From a bacterium 0.1xD8-71 (GTDB taxonomy: Bacteria; Bacillota; Clostridia; Lachnospirales; Lachnospiraceae), in contig RAYR01000010.1 of NCBI GenBank assembly GCA_003612405.1, positions 1 to 64,000 on the forward strand: a stretch of 64,000 nt of DNA, written 5' to 3'. Of this stretch, positions 1 through 8,332 are shown in pieces. The position numbers and the translations under genes were made by a program. How positions within the stretch are numbered: the stretch's first letter is position 1; the number at the start of each line of letters is the position of its first letter. The notes under the pieces were generated by a model. That model did not search any database. It saw only the letters and a program-made list of their open reading frames with translations, and had not been told where the DNA came from.

Positions 1-1010
1 TCACTATAGACTACATTATCATCTGTTCGACCAAGAATTTCTTTAATAACCAATCCCCTGTCTGTTTTTTCTACCTCTGCCATATCTTTTAAATCATAAT
101 TAATTAGTGGAAATGTATTTTTATAAAGTGTAGACATAATAATGCGCCCTTTGTCGGACAGTTTATTATTTTGATCATATATATTCAACGCAACGACATC
201 TTCAAATACTTCATAGACTTTGCTGCCCGGCTTTTTTACCGCTATAGCGCCATTTTCTACACAACCATACAGATTAATTACCCCCCCCCCATACACTTCA
301 TGAAGAAGGCGCTCAGATACCACATCAACATTTTCGCCAATAACAACCGAATAATCTGGCTGATGTATTTTAACATGGTTCTTCTTTGCATAAACACCCA
401 GATTAACATATTCGGATTTGTACATCCTGAGAATATTAGGTTTATACTCATTAATAAAACTTATAATATTCTCTTCTTTATCATTTGTATTTACAATTTC
501 TCTGCGTAAAATTCCTAATTTCTGAATGAAAGTTTTATATCCAACAGTTTCAGAACTGTCATCCGCTTCCGTAATTGTTTTAAGCCAGAACGGGTTAGCT
601 CCACAGAATATCCATGATCTAAGTACATTAGCCACATCTTTTGCATATTCAAAAGGAGTATTCAATACCTCTAACGGCTTTCCAGAAGATCCACTGGTCT
701 GCATTATCATACAATCTCTATTTTCTTCTTTTTCCTTTTCCTCCTTCATCCATTGTCTATATTCCTCTTTTGTCAAAACGGGGAGTTTCGTCAGATCCTC
801 TCTTGTCCTAATATCCGCAGGAGTAACTCCAGCCTCATCAAAGCGCTTTCGATAAAACGGTATTTTATACGCCGCATTAATCATTTTATGAAAATTTCTA
901 TCCCTGATCTGTCCTCTTTTTTTATTTGAAGCTTTATCATATACTCGAAATTTTAAAAGGGCAAAAAAAGACGCTTCATTATATAATTTTCTCTGTGTTT
1001 TGTAATTCAT
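1..1010 (-). CDS. CapK-like adenylate-forming enzyme, phenylacetate-CoA ligase family (3' end outside window)
   Basis: Adenylate-forming enzymes of this family activate a carboxylate with ATP; CapK-type members occur in capsule loci and their substrate is generally unknown. About 336 codons are visible. The start is ATG at 1010, with GGGAG 8 nt upstream and a 32-bp overlap with the preceding glycosyltransferase. The nucleotide-binding loop TSGSSGKP lies near residues 104-111, and LYGCVENG (residues 247-254) matches the family's YGxTE-type motif. A G10 tract (281-290) encodes Gly241-Gly243 and the first base of Val244. At ten G the frame stays open to the window edge. G9 would give an immediate TAA, and G11 would give TAA two codons later. 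The gene is therefore drawn ON and is probably phase variable. Confidence 0.85.
   Translation of the reverse strand, partial: MNYKTQRKLYNEASFFALLKFRVYDKASNKKRGQIRDRNFHKMINAAYKIPFYRKRFDEAGVTPADIRTREDLTKLPVLTKEEYRQWMKEEKEKEENRDCMIMQTSGSSGKPLEVLNTPFEYAKDVANVLRSWIFCGANPFWLKTITEADDSSETVGYKTFIQKLGILRREIVNTNDKEENIISFINEYKPNILRMYKSEYVNLGVYAKKNHVKIHQPDYSVVIGENVDVVSERLLHEVYGGGVINLYGCVENGAIAVKKPGSKVYEVFEDVVALNIYDQNNKLSDKGRIIMSTLYKNTFPLINYDLKDMAEVEKTDRGLVIKEILGRTDDNVVYS
281..290 (-). repeat. Poly-G tract (G10) in the CapK-like gene
   Basis: The plus strand has ten consecutive C, so the coding strand reads TAT-G10-TAATTAATC. At G10 the codons are TAT GGG GGG GGG GTA ATT, which is open. At G9 the TAA immediately after the run comes into frame. 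At G11 the codons become GGT AAT TAA. Only G10 (or a change of three) leaves the enzyme whole. This is a textbook substrate for slipped-strand mispairing; that it actually varies is inferred. Confidence 0.9.
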
Positions 1011-1950
1011 TCACTTCACTCCCATCTTTAACGTAATTTTTAATAACATATTGCGGCTGACTATTTATACACATATACATTCGTCCAATATATTCACCCA
1101 CAATACCTACAACTGCTAAATTCATCCCTCCAAGAATACACATTATCGCAATCACTGATGTATAACCAACCAAAACATACGAAGAATATACAATCTTCCT
1201 GATAATAGTACCAAGGCCAATCACCAGACCCAAAAACGCTATACAAAAACCCAGTTTAACAAATGCTCTCAGCGGCTTAACAGAAAAGCTTGTAAATCCA
1301 TTAATCCACAACTTTAATAATTTCTTTAAATTATATCCACTCGAACCGCTTTCCCGGCTCTCTTGTACCAATTCTATATTTCCAATATTCCTCGTAGTTC
1401 TAAGTAATAACCCTGCCATATAAGGAAATGCCTGCTCATATCTGCAAATTTCACTTATCACAAATCGTTTAGCCATAAAAAAAGAGGCTAACGCAACATC
1501 TTCCGGCTTCTCAAGTATATGACATAACATATACTCATTCAAATAACTGCCTACTTTTCTTCCCAAGCCCTTTCTCTTTCGTTCAATATATTTTGCACAG
1601 ACAACATCACACCCCTCCTCTATCTTCTTTACAAAATCCCATACCCGATCAACTGGAGTTTGTCCATCATCGTCTGACGTCATAATCAGATGTCCCTGTG
1701 TAACTTTAAAGCCTGCCATCAAAGCATTATGCTGTCCAAAATTTTTAGACAGATTAACACCTATTACTTCCTTATGATTTCTGGAAATTTCTTTTATTTT
1801 TTCCCATGTATTGTCCTTAGAATGATCATTTACCAATATAATTTCAAAGGAAACTTCTGGTCTAATCATCATTGCATTATAAATTTTCTTAATAACATGT
1901 TCAATATTTTTCTCTGCGCAATAACAAGGGATTACGAAAGATATATCCAT
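979..1950 (-). CDS. GT2 glycosyltransferase, GtrB/DPM1-like polyprenyl-phosphate sugar transferase
   Basis: This 323-aa protein has a GT-A domain beginning ISFVIPCYCAEKN, with the metal-binding DDDGQ at residues 93-97. Two hydrophobic segments follow at roughly 233-255 and 262-285. That layout is typical of GtrB/CsbB-type enzymes, which load a sugar from a nucleotide donor onto undecaprenyl phosphate at the cytoplasmic membrane face. Its product would feed a membrane GT-C step or a side-branch modification. The start overlaps the preceding stop as TAATG, so the two genes are translationally coupled. Its last 32 bp overlap the CapK-like start. Confidence 0.88.
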   Translation of the reverse strand: MDISFVIPCYCAEKNIEHVIKKIYNAMMIRPEVSFEIILVNDHSKDNTWEKIKEISRNHKEVIGVNLSKNFGQHNALMAGFKVTQGHLIMTSDDDGQTPVDRVWDFVKKIEEGCDVVCAKYIERKRKGLGRKVGSYLNEYMLCHILEKPEDVALASFFMAKRFVISEICRYEQAFPYMAGLLLRTTRNIGNIELVQESRESGSSGYNLKKLLKLWINGFTSFSVKPLRAFVKLGFCIAFLGLVIGLGTIIRKIVYSSYVLVGYTSVIAIMCILGGMNLAVVGIVGEYIGRMYMCINSQPQYVIKNYVKDGSEVNELQNTEKII

Positions 1951-2609
1951 TATCTTAACATCTCCAGACTATTCTTGTTTTGTAATTCTCCTCTTACTCC
2001 CGGCACATAAACATCATATTCTTTTGAATCACGATCCAAGTACGCCGAAGCACCAATCAACGTATAATTTTCAACGTTAATTCCACCTTTAATTGTCGAA
2101 TTAAGCCCACAAAAGCAATTATCACCCATATGCACTCTTCCTCCAATAACACAGGATGGTGCAAGAAAATTATAATTATTTATAATTGAATGATGCGAAA
2201 TATTCACACCATTCCAAAGAATATTTCCATCTCCAATGCATACATGTTTACCAATAATAACATTCTCTAATATAATATTTCCCTGACCAATCCTATCTCC
2301 ATATAGATTAGCTGATGGGTGAATAAATGACTGCAAACTATACCCCATTTCCAAAACCTCAAGGCTTATTCTCTTTCTCAGTTCACTCATTCCCCTATAT
2401 CCAGACGTCACTAAAATAGATGTCTCTTTAGGACTATAACTTTCCTTGAGATTTTCATATGGTACAACATCTATACCCATTATTTTCTTACAGTTTATAT
2501 AGGAACTATTTACCGTAAAAGCTTCCACTCTGATATCCATATAGTTCTCTATATATTCACACATCAACTCCGAAAAAGAATGATTTCCAAAAATTATACA
2601 TTTTTTCAT
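1950..2609 (-). CDS. Sugar O/N-acetyltransferase, PglD/NeuD-like left-handed beta-helix
   Basis: The 219-aa protein has an N-terminal Rossmann-like part (KKCIIFGNHSFSEL) followed from about residue 90 by hexapeptide repeats such as IGQGNIILENVIIGKHVCIGD. This is the two-domain plan of PglD/NeuD acetyltransferases, which acetylate amino or hydroxyl groups of nucleotide-linked sugars using acetyl-CoA. Length fits the family (about 200-220 aa). It lies 57 bp after the RraA-like gene and is coupled to the next GT2 by TAATG. The acceptor is unknown; the formyltransferase nearby hints that amino sugars are made here. Confidence 0.85.
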   Translation of the reverse strand: MKKCIIFGNHSFSELMCEYIENYMDIRVEAFTVNSSYINCKKIMGIDVVPYENLKESYSPKETSILVTSGYRGMSELRKRISLEVLEMGYSLQSFIHPSANLYGDRIGQGNIILENVIIGKHVCIGDGNILWNGVNISHHSIINNYNFLAPSCVIGGRVHMGDNCFCGLNSTIKGGINVENYTLIGASAYLDRDSKEYDVYVPGVRGELQNKNSLEMLR

Positions 2610-2666
2610 TATTCACTCTGCAATATAAAATCTATACATATACTTTTCCACGCTAACCTTCTTAAA

Positions 2667-3308
2667 CTATTCCTTATATTTTTTCAAGCACACTGTATCA
2701 AATGTATCCCATTTTCTCCTGTCTATACAATCAAACCAAATGTCCTCTTGTTCTTCTATCGCCTCAAGCTTTTTATAAAATGTTTCATTTAATTCTGTTT
2801 TGGGAATTAATACGACACCAGTATCATCACACACAATAACCGCCCCTTCAACGTTTTCTTTTCTATTCTTTATTATATTTTCATCAAACGGTGTCTCATT
2901 TTTCGTATTAAAGCAACCAACTGGATTAAAGCCCGCACACCATACAGGATACCTTTCCTTGATTAATTTATGTGCATCCCTCATTCTGGCATTAGTCACA
3001 ATCGCCGATGCCCTTTTATATAAAATAATAAATTTTGTAACAAGCTCTCCGACGATTGCTCTCTCTCCACAATCAAACGCCTCAATATAAACTATATCAT
3101 CCTTTTGTACATCTCTAACCTGTTCATGGACATCCCAGTTACTTTCATTATATGCATAAACCCATTTCACTCGCCCTGCCTGAAATTGCCCTCTGTTAAC
3201 TGGATATATATTTGGAAGCACACCTGTTTTACCTAAACAATCCGCCACTTCAGTAGTCGAAACCTTATTTGTCCTTATATATTCAATAATTTTATCTGTT
3301 ATATCCAT
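2667..3308 (-). CDS. RraA/dimethylmenaquinone methyltransferase-like family protein
   Basis: About 213 aa. The pattern GAVIVCDDTGVVLIP near the C-terminus and AIVTNARMRDAHKL in the middle match the RraA fold, whose members include RNase E inhibitors and HMG/CHA-type aldolases. In a glycan locus an aldolase- or lyase-like role on a small acid is more likely than RNase control, but this is inference. ATG at 3308 is chosen: it overlaps the upstream stop as TAATG and has GGAGG 13 nt upstream. A GTG at 3320 sits directly against that GGAGG and is less likely. Closest to RraA-like proteins; reaction not assignable. Confidence 0.75.
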   Translation of the reverse strand: MDITDKIIEYIRTNKVSTTEVADCLGKTGVLPNIYPVNRGQFQAGRVKWVYAYNESNWDVHEQVRDVQKDDIVYIEAFDCGERAIVGELVTKFIILYKRASAIVTNARMRDAHKLIKERYPVWCAGFNPVGCFNTKNETPFDENIIKNRKENVEGAVIVCDDTGVVLIPKTELNETFYKKLEAIEEQEDIWFDCIDRRKWDTFDTVCLKKYKE

Positions 3309-4492
3309 TATTTTGTCCACACCTCCACTGTTTCTTTTAAAAGCTTTTCCCTTTGATTAAGTTCTTCCACTGAATCACCCCAAAGAATATAATAACCACA
3401 CCGAGATCTATCATCTTGAGCTTGTCCCAATATATCACCAACTTTTATTTCAAGTCCAATATCATGTACCCCCAGTTGTTTTTTGGCTTCATCAACTCCC
3501 TTTATTGATATAACCTTTCCTGGTTTGAAATCAAAAAAGCCCAATACTGCACATTCATGATATGGTTCCCTTACAACCTCACCTTTCCCACCAGTCAAAA
3601 TATCCAAATATATCTCATTACTATTTATTCCTGATACAAGTGGTACAATATCTGACGATATTTTTGTTCCACCACCTCGTGCTGCTATCTCTATAAGATA
3701 AAATTCACCATTTTTATATTTATATTCTGCATGGGTCAGGCCAAACGGTAATTGCATGGCTATTACCATATCCTCATTAAGCTTTTTCAATTTTTCATAA
3801 TCAAATCTATCATTCTTCTGCGTAAACAAGAGTCTGTTTGCTATATTGGGATTATGTGCATAATGTTCCTTCTCAGAAATAGCTGTCACAATATATTCTG
3901 TTGATGTTTTTAAACCATCAACAGTAAATTCTGTTCCTTCAATGTATTCCTCAATAACAATCGCTTTTTCTTCATTTGAATATTGAATACAGTCTTCAAA
4001 GTTCTTCTCTATATCATCAACAGACCTTACAACATGAATCCCCCTGCTCGACTGGCTATCAAGCGGCTTTATTATACTAACGGGCACTTCTCTCAAAAAT
4101 CTTTTTGCTTCATCGATATTCCTGCATAATGCAAATTCAGGCGATATAAACCCTGCATCATAAATATATTTACGTGTTTCGTATTTATTTGTAAACCTCC
4201 TTGCAATTTCAAATCCTATTCCCTTAATTCCAAGCTGTTCTGCAATATATGCCACTGTGGGCACTGCAATATCCGTCTGTTCTGTTAAAACAGCATCTGG
4301 CTTGTACTCCATTGCAATCTGAAGATTTTTTTCTTTATCTAATACATCTGCAACTATACCTACATCAGCATATTGAAATGCCGGTGAATCTTCATATAAA
4401 TTAGTACAAATAACATAATGTCCCTTCCTCTTAACCAATTGTACTATAGGACATTGCCACATACCACCGGCGATAATCATAATCTTTGCCAT
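3308..4492 (-). CDS. ATP-grasp ligase of the carbamoyl-phosphate-synthase/PurK-like type
   Basis: 394 aa. The N-terminus is a Rossmann-like pre-ATP-grasp domain (AKIMIIAGGMWQCPIVQ). The ATP-grasp core carries IIKPLDSQSSRGIHVV near residues 140-155, the EEYIEGTEFTVDG strand, and a metal-binding stretch LIEIAARGGGTKISSD. These enzymes join a carboxylate to an amine or thiol through an acyl phosphate. Next to a formyltransferase and a CapK-like protein, a role in adding an amino acid or acid to a sugar amine is plausible but unproved. Ribosome site AGAGGG lies 8 nt upstream. The 217-bp gap before it (4493-4709) is the largest in this half of the block. Confidence 0.85.
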   Translation of the reverse strand: MAKIMIIAGGMWQCPIVQLVKRKGHYVICTNLYEDSPAFQYADVGIVADVLDKEKNLQIAMEYKPDAVLTEQTDIAVPTVAYIAEQLGIKGIGFEIARRFTNKYETRKYIYDAGFISPEFALCRNIDEAKRFLREVPVSIIKPLDSQSSRGIHVVRSVDDIEKNFEDCIQYSNEEKAIVIEEYIEGTEFTVDGLKTSTEYIVTAISEKEHYAHNPNIANRLLFTQKNDRFDYEKLKKLNEDMVIAMQLPFGLTHAEYKYKNGEFYLIEIAARGGGTKISSDIVPLVSGINSNEIYLDILTGGKGEVVREPYHECAVLGFFDFKPGKVISIKGVDEAKKQLGVHDIGLEIKVGDILGQAQDDRSRCGYYILWGDSVEELNQREKLLKETVEVWTK

Positions 4493-4709
4493 AAAAATAT
4501 CCCTCTATCAACAAATCCATCTTAAAAAACACTCTATTTTTTCATTTACATTTAATAATATATCAATACAAGCACAGCTATGCTATTTACAATAGCAACC
4601 CTTGCCCTATGCAACCTATAATCAAAACAAGCTTTCCAATACTTTTTATCAATTACGATCTTAAGAGCTGTAGAAATCTCGGTAAGAGAAAACGAAATAG
4701 TTTTTTACT
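4493..4709 (-). other. Intergenic gap with a small hairpin, no gene
   Basis: AT-rich gap between the formyltransferase stop and the ATP-grasp start. I see no open frame worth calling. It contains a perfect 6-bp inverted repeat (GCTATT/AATAGC, 4582-4596, 3-nt loop) without a T-run, so it is not a convincing terminator. A promoter may be present, but no pair of boxes stands out. Confidence 0.4.
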
Positions 4710-5525
4710 TTATTTATAAACAAGAACCAACCTCTCGCCATTTTCTTCTATATATATGCTATCATTACGCTGATAACACCTTCTTTTTACCCCCCCCCCA
4801 CCACACTCACTTACTTTATTCCATGTCCAATTCAACACTCTATACTCTTCATTTAGCATCTTCACAATCGCTCCAAAATAGTCAGCCTGAGACCTCAAAA
4901 TTGCATCCATCTGTTTCAATGACATAGTATTAACGTCAATAGTATAATCCTCCCTTGACACCTTAGGACGATAAACCCCATTTTCTATCAATATCGCTTT
5001 TCTCTTTCCCAATAAATACTCTCTCAGGCATATCAGCAGTTCTGGAATTCCTTCTTGCAATTTCTGATTCAATTTACTTACTGTTTCCTTAAAATCCACT
5101 TCAACACAATATTCAGCAATTAAGTAACCAGCATCAATTGCTCCTGTCAGTTCATAAAGACTCAACACCGCTGTTTCTTCCATATTGAGTATTGACCACA
5201 CGACTGCATGTGCGCCGCGATTGGTTCTTAAACTTCCTCCGTGGAAATTAAATATTCTTTTTTTATCTATTAATTTCTGCGGTAAAATAAAATCAAATTT
5301 ATACATCAACGCATATTCAACATCATCAAGAAATTGATCCAATAAATCAATATCCTTTTTTTCATTAACGACAATATATTCTATATTATGTTCTATGAGA
5401 ATATCTTTAAAAGCCTCATCTATTCGTTTTTCAATATAAACCACTTTTGTTAAACACAACTCATTGCTTTTTATCAAATTTTCTAACATTCTCTGTGAAC
5501 AACCAATATATGCTATTTTATCCAT
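4710..5525 (-). CDS. Sugar N-formyltransferase (formyl_trans_N family) with a G10 tract near the C-terminus
   Basis: Formyltransferases of this family move a formyl group from N10-formyltetrahydrofolate to an amine, in glycan loci usually a nucleotide-linked 4-amino sugar. Start is ATG at 5525 (271 aa), with AAGGG upstream; an ATG 21 bp earlier has a poorer site. The family triad is visible: Asn93 and His95 in IFNFHGGSL, and Asp131 in ELTGAIDAGYLI, with the RG of TNRGAHAVVW. A G10 run (4790-4799) encodes Gly243-Gly245 and part of Val246. The frame is open at G10. Losing one G gives TAA at once and removes the last 26 residues; adding one gives a stop eight codons after the GGT. Drawn ON. Confidence 0.87.
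   Translation of the reverse strand: MDKIAYIGCSQRMLENLIKSNELCLTKVVYIEKRIDEAFKDILIEHNIEYIVVNEKKDIDLLDQFLDDVEYALMYKFDFILPQKLIDKKRIFNFHGGSLRTNRGAHAVVWSILNMEETAVLSLYELTGAIDAGYLIAEYCVEVDFKETVSKLNQKLQEGIPELLICLREYLLGKRKAILIENGVYRPKVSREDYTIDVNTMSLKQMDAILRSQADYFGAIVKMLNEEYRVLNWTWNKVSECGGGGVKRRCYQRNDSIYIEENGERLVLVYK
4790..4799 (-). repeat. Poly-G tract (G10) in the formyltransferase gene
   Basis: Coding strand reads TGT GGT then G10 then TAAAAAG. At ten G the codons are GGG GGG GGG GTA AAA, which is in frame. At G9 the adjoining TAA terminates the protein. At G11 the frame closes at a TAA shortly after. Same length and same 3' flank (TAA) as the tracts at 281-290 and 8228-8237. Confidence 0.9.
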
Positions 5526-5555
5526 GTTGTATTTCCCTTTAATCATTCTTATCTT

Positions 5556-6839
5556 TTATTTCCCACACTTATTGTTTATGTAGTCTGCCGTGTCTGAAAA
5601 AACAATTCCTGTAACTTCAAAGCCATTTTCTTCTTGTATCTGTTTAATAGCATTTTCCGTTGCAGTATCAAACACTCCCGTTGCTTCAACAGAAAAACCT
5701 AATAATACCAGTTGTCTCTGAAGCTCCAATACCTGATCTCCTTCAAAATTAATTTTTAAAAAAGGCCACTCAAAATCTCTTGCCACATGCACATATGCGT
5801 CCCTTATTTCTTCCATATTGTTTAATGTAACCTCATATGTCCCACTGGCAACACAGTCCATCATCATTATAGCACCAGACGGTTCATAATGTCCATCATC
5901 TAAATAATGATTACAATTGGTATTGTAATCAAAATCCAAGTTACTAAGTATTATCCTGACATTTGGATATGATAACAAACGACGATAAATAGCTTCTGAT
6001 ACATCAAGCCATTCTTCGAGATATCCCGATTCATATATCGTTGCCGGCAGTACCGCTCCTGTCGGCGGAGCAACAAATATAAATTCTGTATCCGGATTTT
6101 CTTCTATAAGAGGAGCCACATACTTATCAATATTATCCATTCCCGCGTTCAGATAGTCTTTCATAATTATATCATGCGAAATAGGGCCATAATAATATAT
6201 ATTCGAGTATATCCTCGGAGCCATTATTCTTGTAGAATAGTAAGCATCCAAAGGCATAATACTATCAATATCGCTGATATATGATCCTGGTTTAATCACT
6301 TTATCCCATAATCCACCGGCAATAATATACGCAGATTGTTCTGTTACAGTTCGATTTAATAAATATTCACCATCGTCCAGCAATGTCTTGGTCTGTATAT
6401 ATTTAGGAAGCCATGTGTCCAAATCACATTCTGTGCCTATGGATGTAAATGTCCAGTGCGGAACATTAAATTCATAAAAAATATAATCCAATTCATTATT
6501 CTCTATCACATTTCTAATATATTTTTCATATAAATTCGGCCTCCCGCCCGCCAATATACCTGTACAACAATTAATATCCATAATGCCATTTAAATATTCT
6601 GCATCAACATATGCTGAAACCGACGAACCAACCCAAAGCGCATTATAACCTCTGAATTGCTTTGTTATTCCATATCTCCATACTGGTGAATATCTCTGAT
6701 CCCATGAGAAATATTTTTCCATGCTGGATTCTCGATAACAAAAATAGGGATCAATTATATAGTTTGTAAGTGCAACGCCAACTAATAATATCATATATAC
6801 AATCATAAGTCTTTTTAGAAAGCTACGTGAAGAATTCAT
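5556..6839 (-). CDS. SGNH/DltD-AlgJ-like O-acylation partner with C-terminal peptidoglycan-binding domain
   Basis: 427 aa. One membrane anchor near residues 10-29 is followed by an extracytoplasmic domain. GSS at 71-73 (LWVGSSVSAY) and DDGHYEPSGA near residue 320 resemble the nucleophile and Asp-His blocks of SGNH/AlgJ-type acyltransferases. The last 60 residues (about 367-425) form a clear peptidoglycan-binding type 1 domain: EGDQVLELQRQLVLLGF, then GVFDTATENAIKQIQEENGF. Such proteins accept an acyl group passed across the membrane by an MBOAT partner, which lies just upstream. The wall-binding domain suggests work on a wall-attached polymer. Strong AAGGAG ribosome site 5 nt before ATG. Confidence 0.82.
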   Translation of the reverse strand: MNSSRSFLKRLMIVYMILLVGVALTNYIIDPYFCYRESSMEKYFSWDQRYSPVWRYGITKQFRGYNALWVGSSVSAYVDAEYLNGIMDINCCTGILAGGRPNLYEKYIRNVIENNELDYIFYEFNVPHWTFTSIGTECDLDTWLPKYIQTKTLLDDGEYLLNRTVTEQSAYIIAGGLWDKVIKPGSYISDIDSIMPLDAYYSTRIMAPRIYSNIYYYGPISHDIIMKDYLNAGMDNIDKYVAPLIEENPDTEFIFVAPPTGAVLPATIYESGYLEEWLDVSEAIYRRLLSYPNVRIILSNLDFDYNTNCNHYLDDGHYEPSGAIMMMDCVASGTYEVTLNNMEEIRDAYVHVARDFEWPFLKINFEGDQVLELQRQLVLLGFSVEATGVFDTATENAIKQIQEENGFEVTGIVFSDTADYINNKCGK

Positions 6840-6876
6840 TTATGCTCCTTCCAAAAATAATCTATTATAATCTCAT

Positions 6877-8314
6877 CTAAAAATTCCAGTATATAAACCC
6901 GCTCGTCTCCGAAAAAGACAGCGTTGACAACAAAGCAGCAACCGAAAGCATAACAACGCCCCATTTTGTCCGGTACAGTTTTTGCTCACATATCTGTCTG
7001 CTATTCACCCTGATTTGCGTTATCAAAAATGCAATCGCCAGAAATATATACGGCCATATTACATATAAACTTTCCGAAAAATGCAGCTTCATTACCAAAA
7101 ATTCAATTTCCGGTGTAATTACACTGTTTTGTGCCGCTTCCGATAAAGGTATAAAACAATTTGCCGCCATCTGCCTGAATAGTGAAACTGCGACATTCAC
7201 ATTGTCTGCCCTGAAGAACACCCACAAAACATTTATAATCAAAAAAGTAATTACCCTCCCCAACAGTGGATTTATCGAATCCTGCTTTATTTTAAATATT
7301 CTTTCAGCTACTAAAATAAGCCCATACGCCACTCCCCAAATAATAAATGACCAGTCTGCTCCATGCCATAAACCACTCAGAAAAAATATTATAAGTATGT
7401 TAAAATATGTCCGCGGTTTTCCACACCGGTTTCCACCCAAAGGGATATAAACATATTTTGAGAAAAAATTTGTAAGGGATATATGCCATTTCTTCCAAAA
7501 CTCACCGACTGTTCTGCTTTGATATGGAGAATCAAAATTTTCCATAGGATGAAAACCCAAAATATTGGAGATTCCTATTGCCATATCTGTATATCCGCTA
7601 AAATCATAATATATCTGTAACGTGTATGCCACCATGGCAACTATAGCCATAGTGCTTGATTCTGTGTATTCCTGATAGCACACATCAACAAGTTTCGCTA
7701 AACTATCTGCTATCAGCAGTTTTTTGGAATATCCTATTATAAGTCTGACTACACCATCTGCAATATCATCCCAATTTGGCAAAATACTTTTATTCAGGTC
7801 ACACTGTGCATCAAAATCGTGTGGTATATCTATCGGCCCGGATGTAATACATGGAAAAAATATAATATATATAACATATTTCTCAAAAGGTAAGCGAAAA
7901 CCGTCCCTATATCCATCTACCAAATACATTATTTGTCTGAATGTAAAAAAACTGATTCCTATAGGAACAAAGACACATATTATAGAATCATTGTGTAAAC
8001 GCAAAATTTGTGAAGTAAAAAAATGTAGATACTTACAGACAAGAAGTGGGAATAATGTAAAAAATATTGATATTACCAACAATAATCTTCTGCTCTTCTT
8101 TACTTTAACAACTAAAGTACTCATGGCATATGTGGCAACAATAGATACTACAAGAAAAAGCAGTGTATATTTATCCAGAAGAAATATAAACAAAGCCGAC
8201 GATATCAGCAATACGTAAATATTTTTACCCCCCCCCCTTCTTTCCGACAATGTAGTATAATATTGTTGTGATTGGTAAAAAAACAAATAAAAATTGCAAT
8301 GACATAAAGTCCAT
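6877..8314 (-). CDS. MBOAT-family O-acyltransferase (AlgI/DltB-like), out of frame at a G10 tract (phase OFF)
   Basis: MBOAT proteins pass acyl groups across the membrane to a surface glycan. The proper start is ATG at 8314, with GGAAGGAG 10 nt upstream and 18 nt after the preceding stop. It begins MDFMSLQFLFVFLPITT, the usual family N-terminus. At G10 (8228-8237) this frame reads GGG GGG GGG TAA and stops after residue 29. The remaining 440-odd codons are open in the other frame and hold the family core: SPYQSRTVGEFWKKWHISL and the catalytic His in FFLSGLWHGADWSF. G9 or G12 would restore one 478-479-aa protein. A TTG at 8286 opens the downstream frame but lacks a ribosome site and cuts the first membrane segment. 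Partner: the SGNH protein 37 bp downstream. Confidence 0.85.
8228..8237 (-). repeat. Poly-G tract (G10) near the 5' end of the MBOAT gene; switches it OFF
   Basis: Coding strand reads GGAAAGAA-G10-TAAAAATA. From ATG 8314 the run is entered one base into a codon (AAG), so nine G remain: GGG GGG GGG TAA, a stop at 8225-8227. The downstream catalytic frame needs GGT AAA AAT, reached with nine or twelve G. The tract sits 27 codons in, just after the first membrane segment, where a stop abolishes the enzyme. Confidence 0.9.
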
Positions 8315-8332
8315 TTATCAGAGTCTCCTTCC

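Noticed and set aside
6877-8286. MBOAT gene started at TTG 8286 as a normal 469-aa enzyme
   Set aside because: This start has no ribosome site, loses the first membrane segment and ignores the canonical N-terminus encoded in the other frame from ATG 8314. The G10 frameshift explains the data better.
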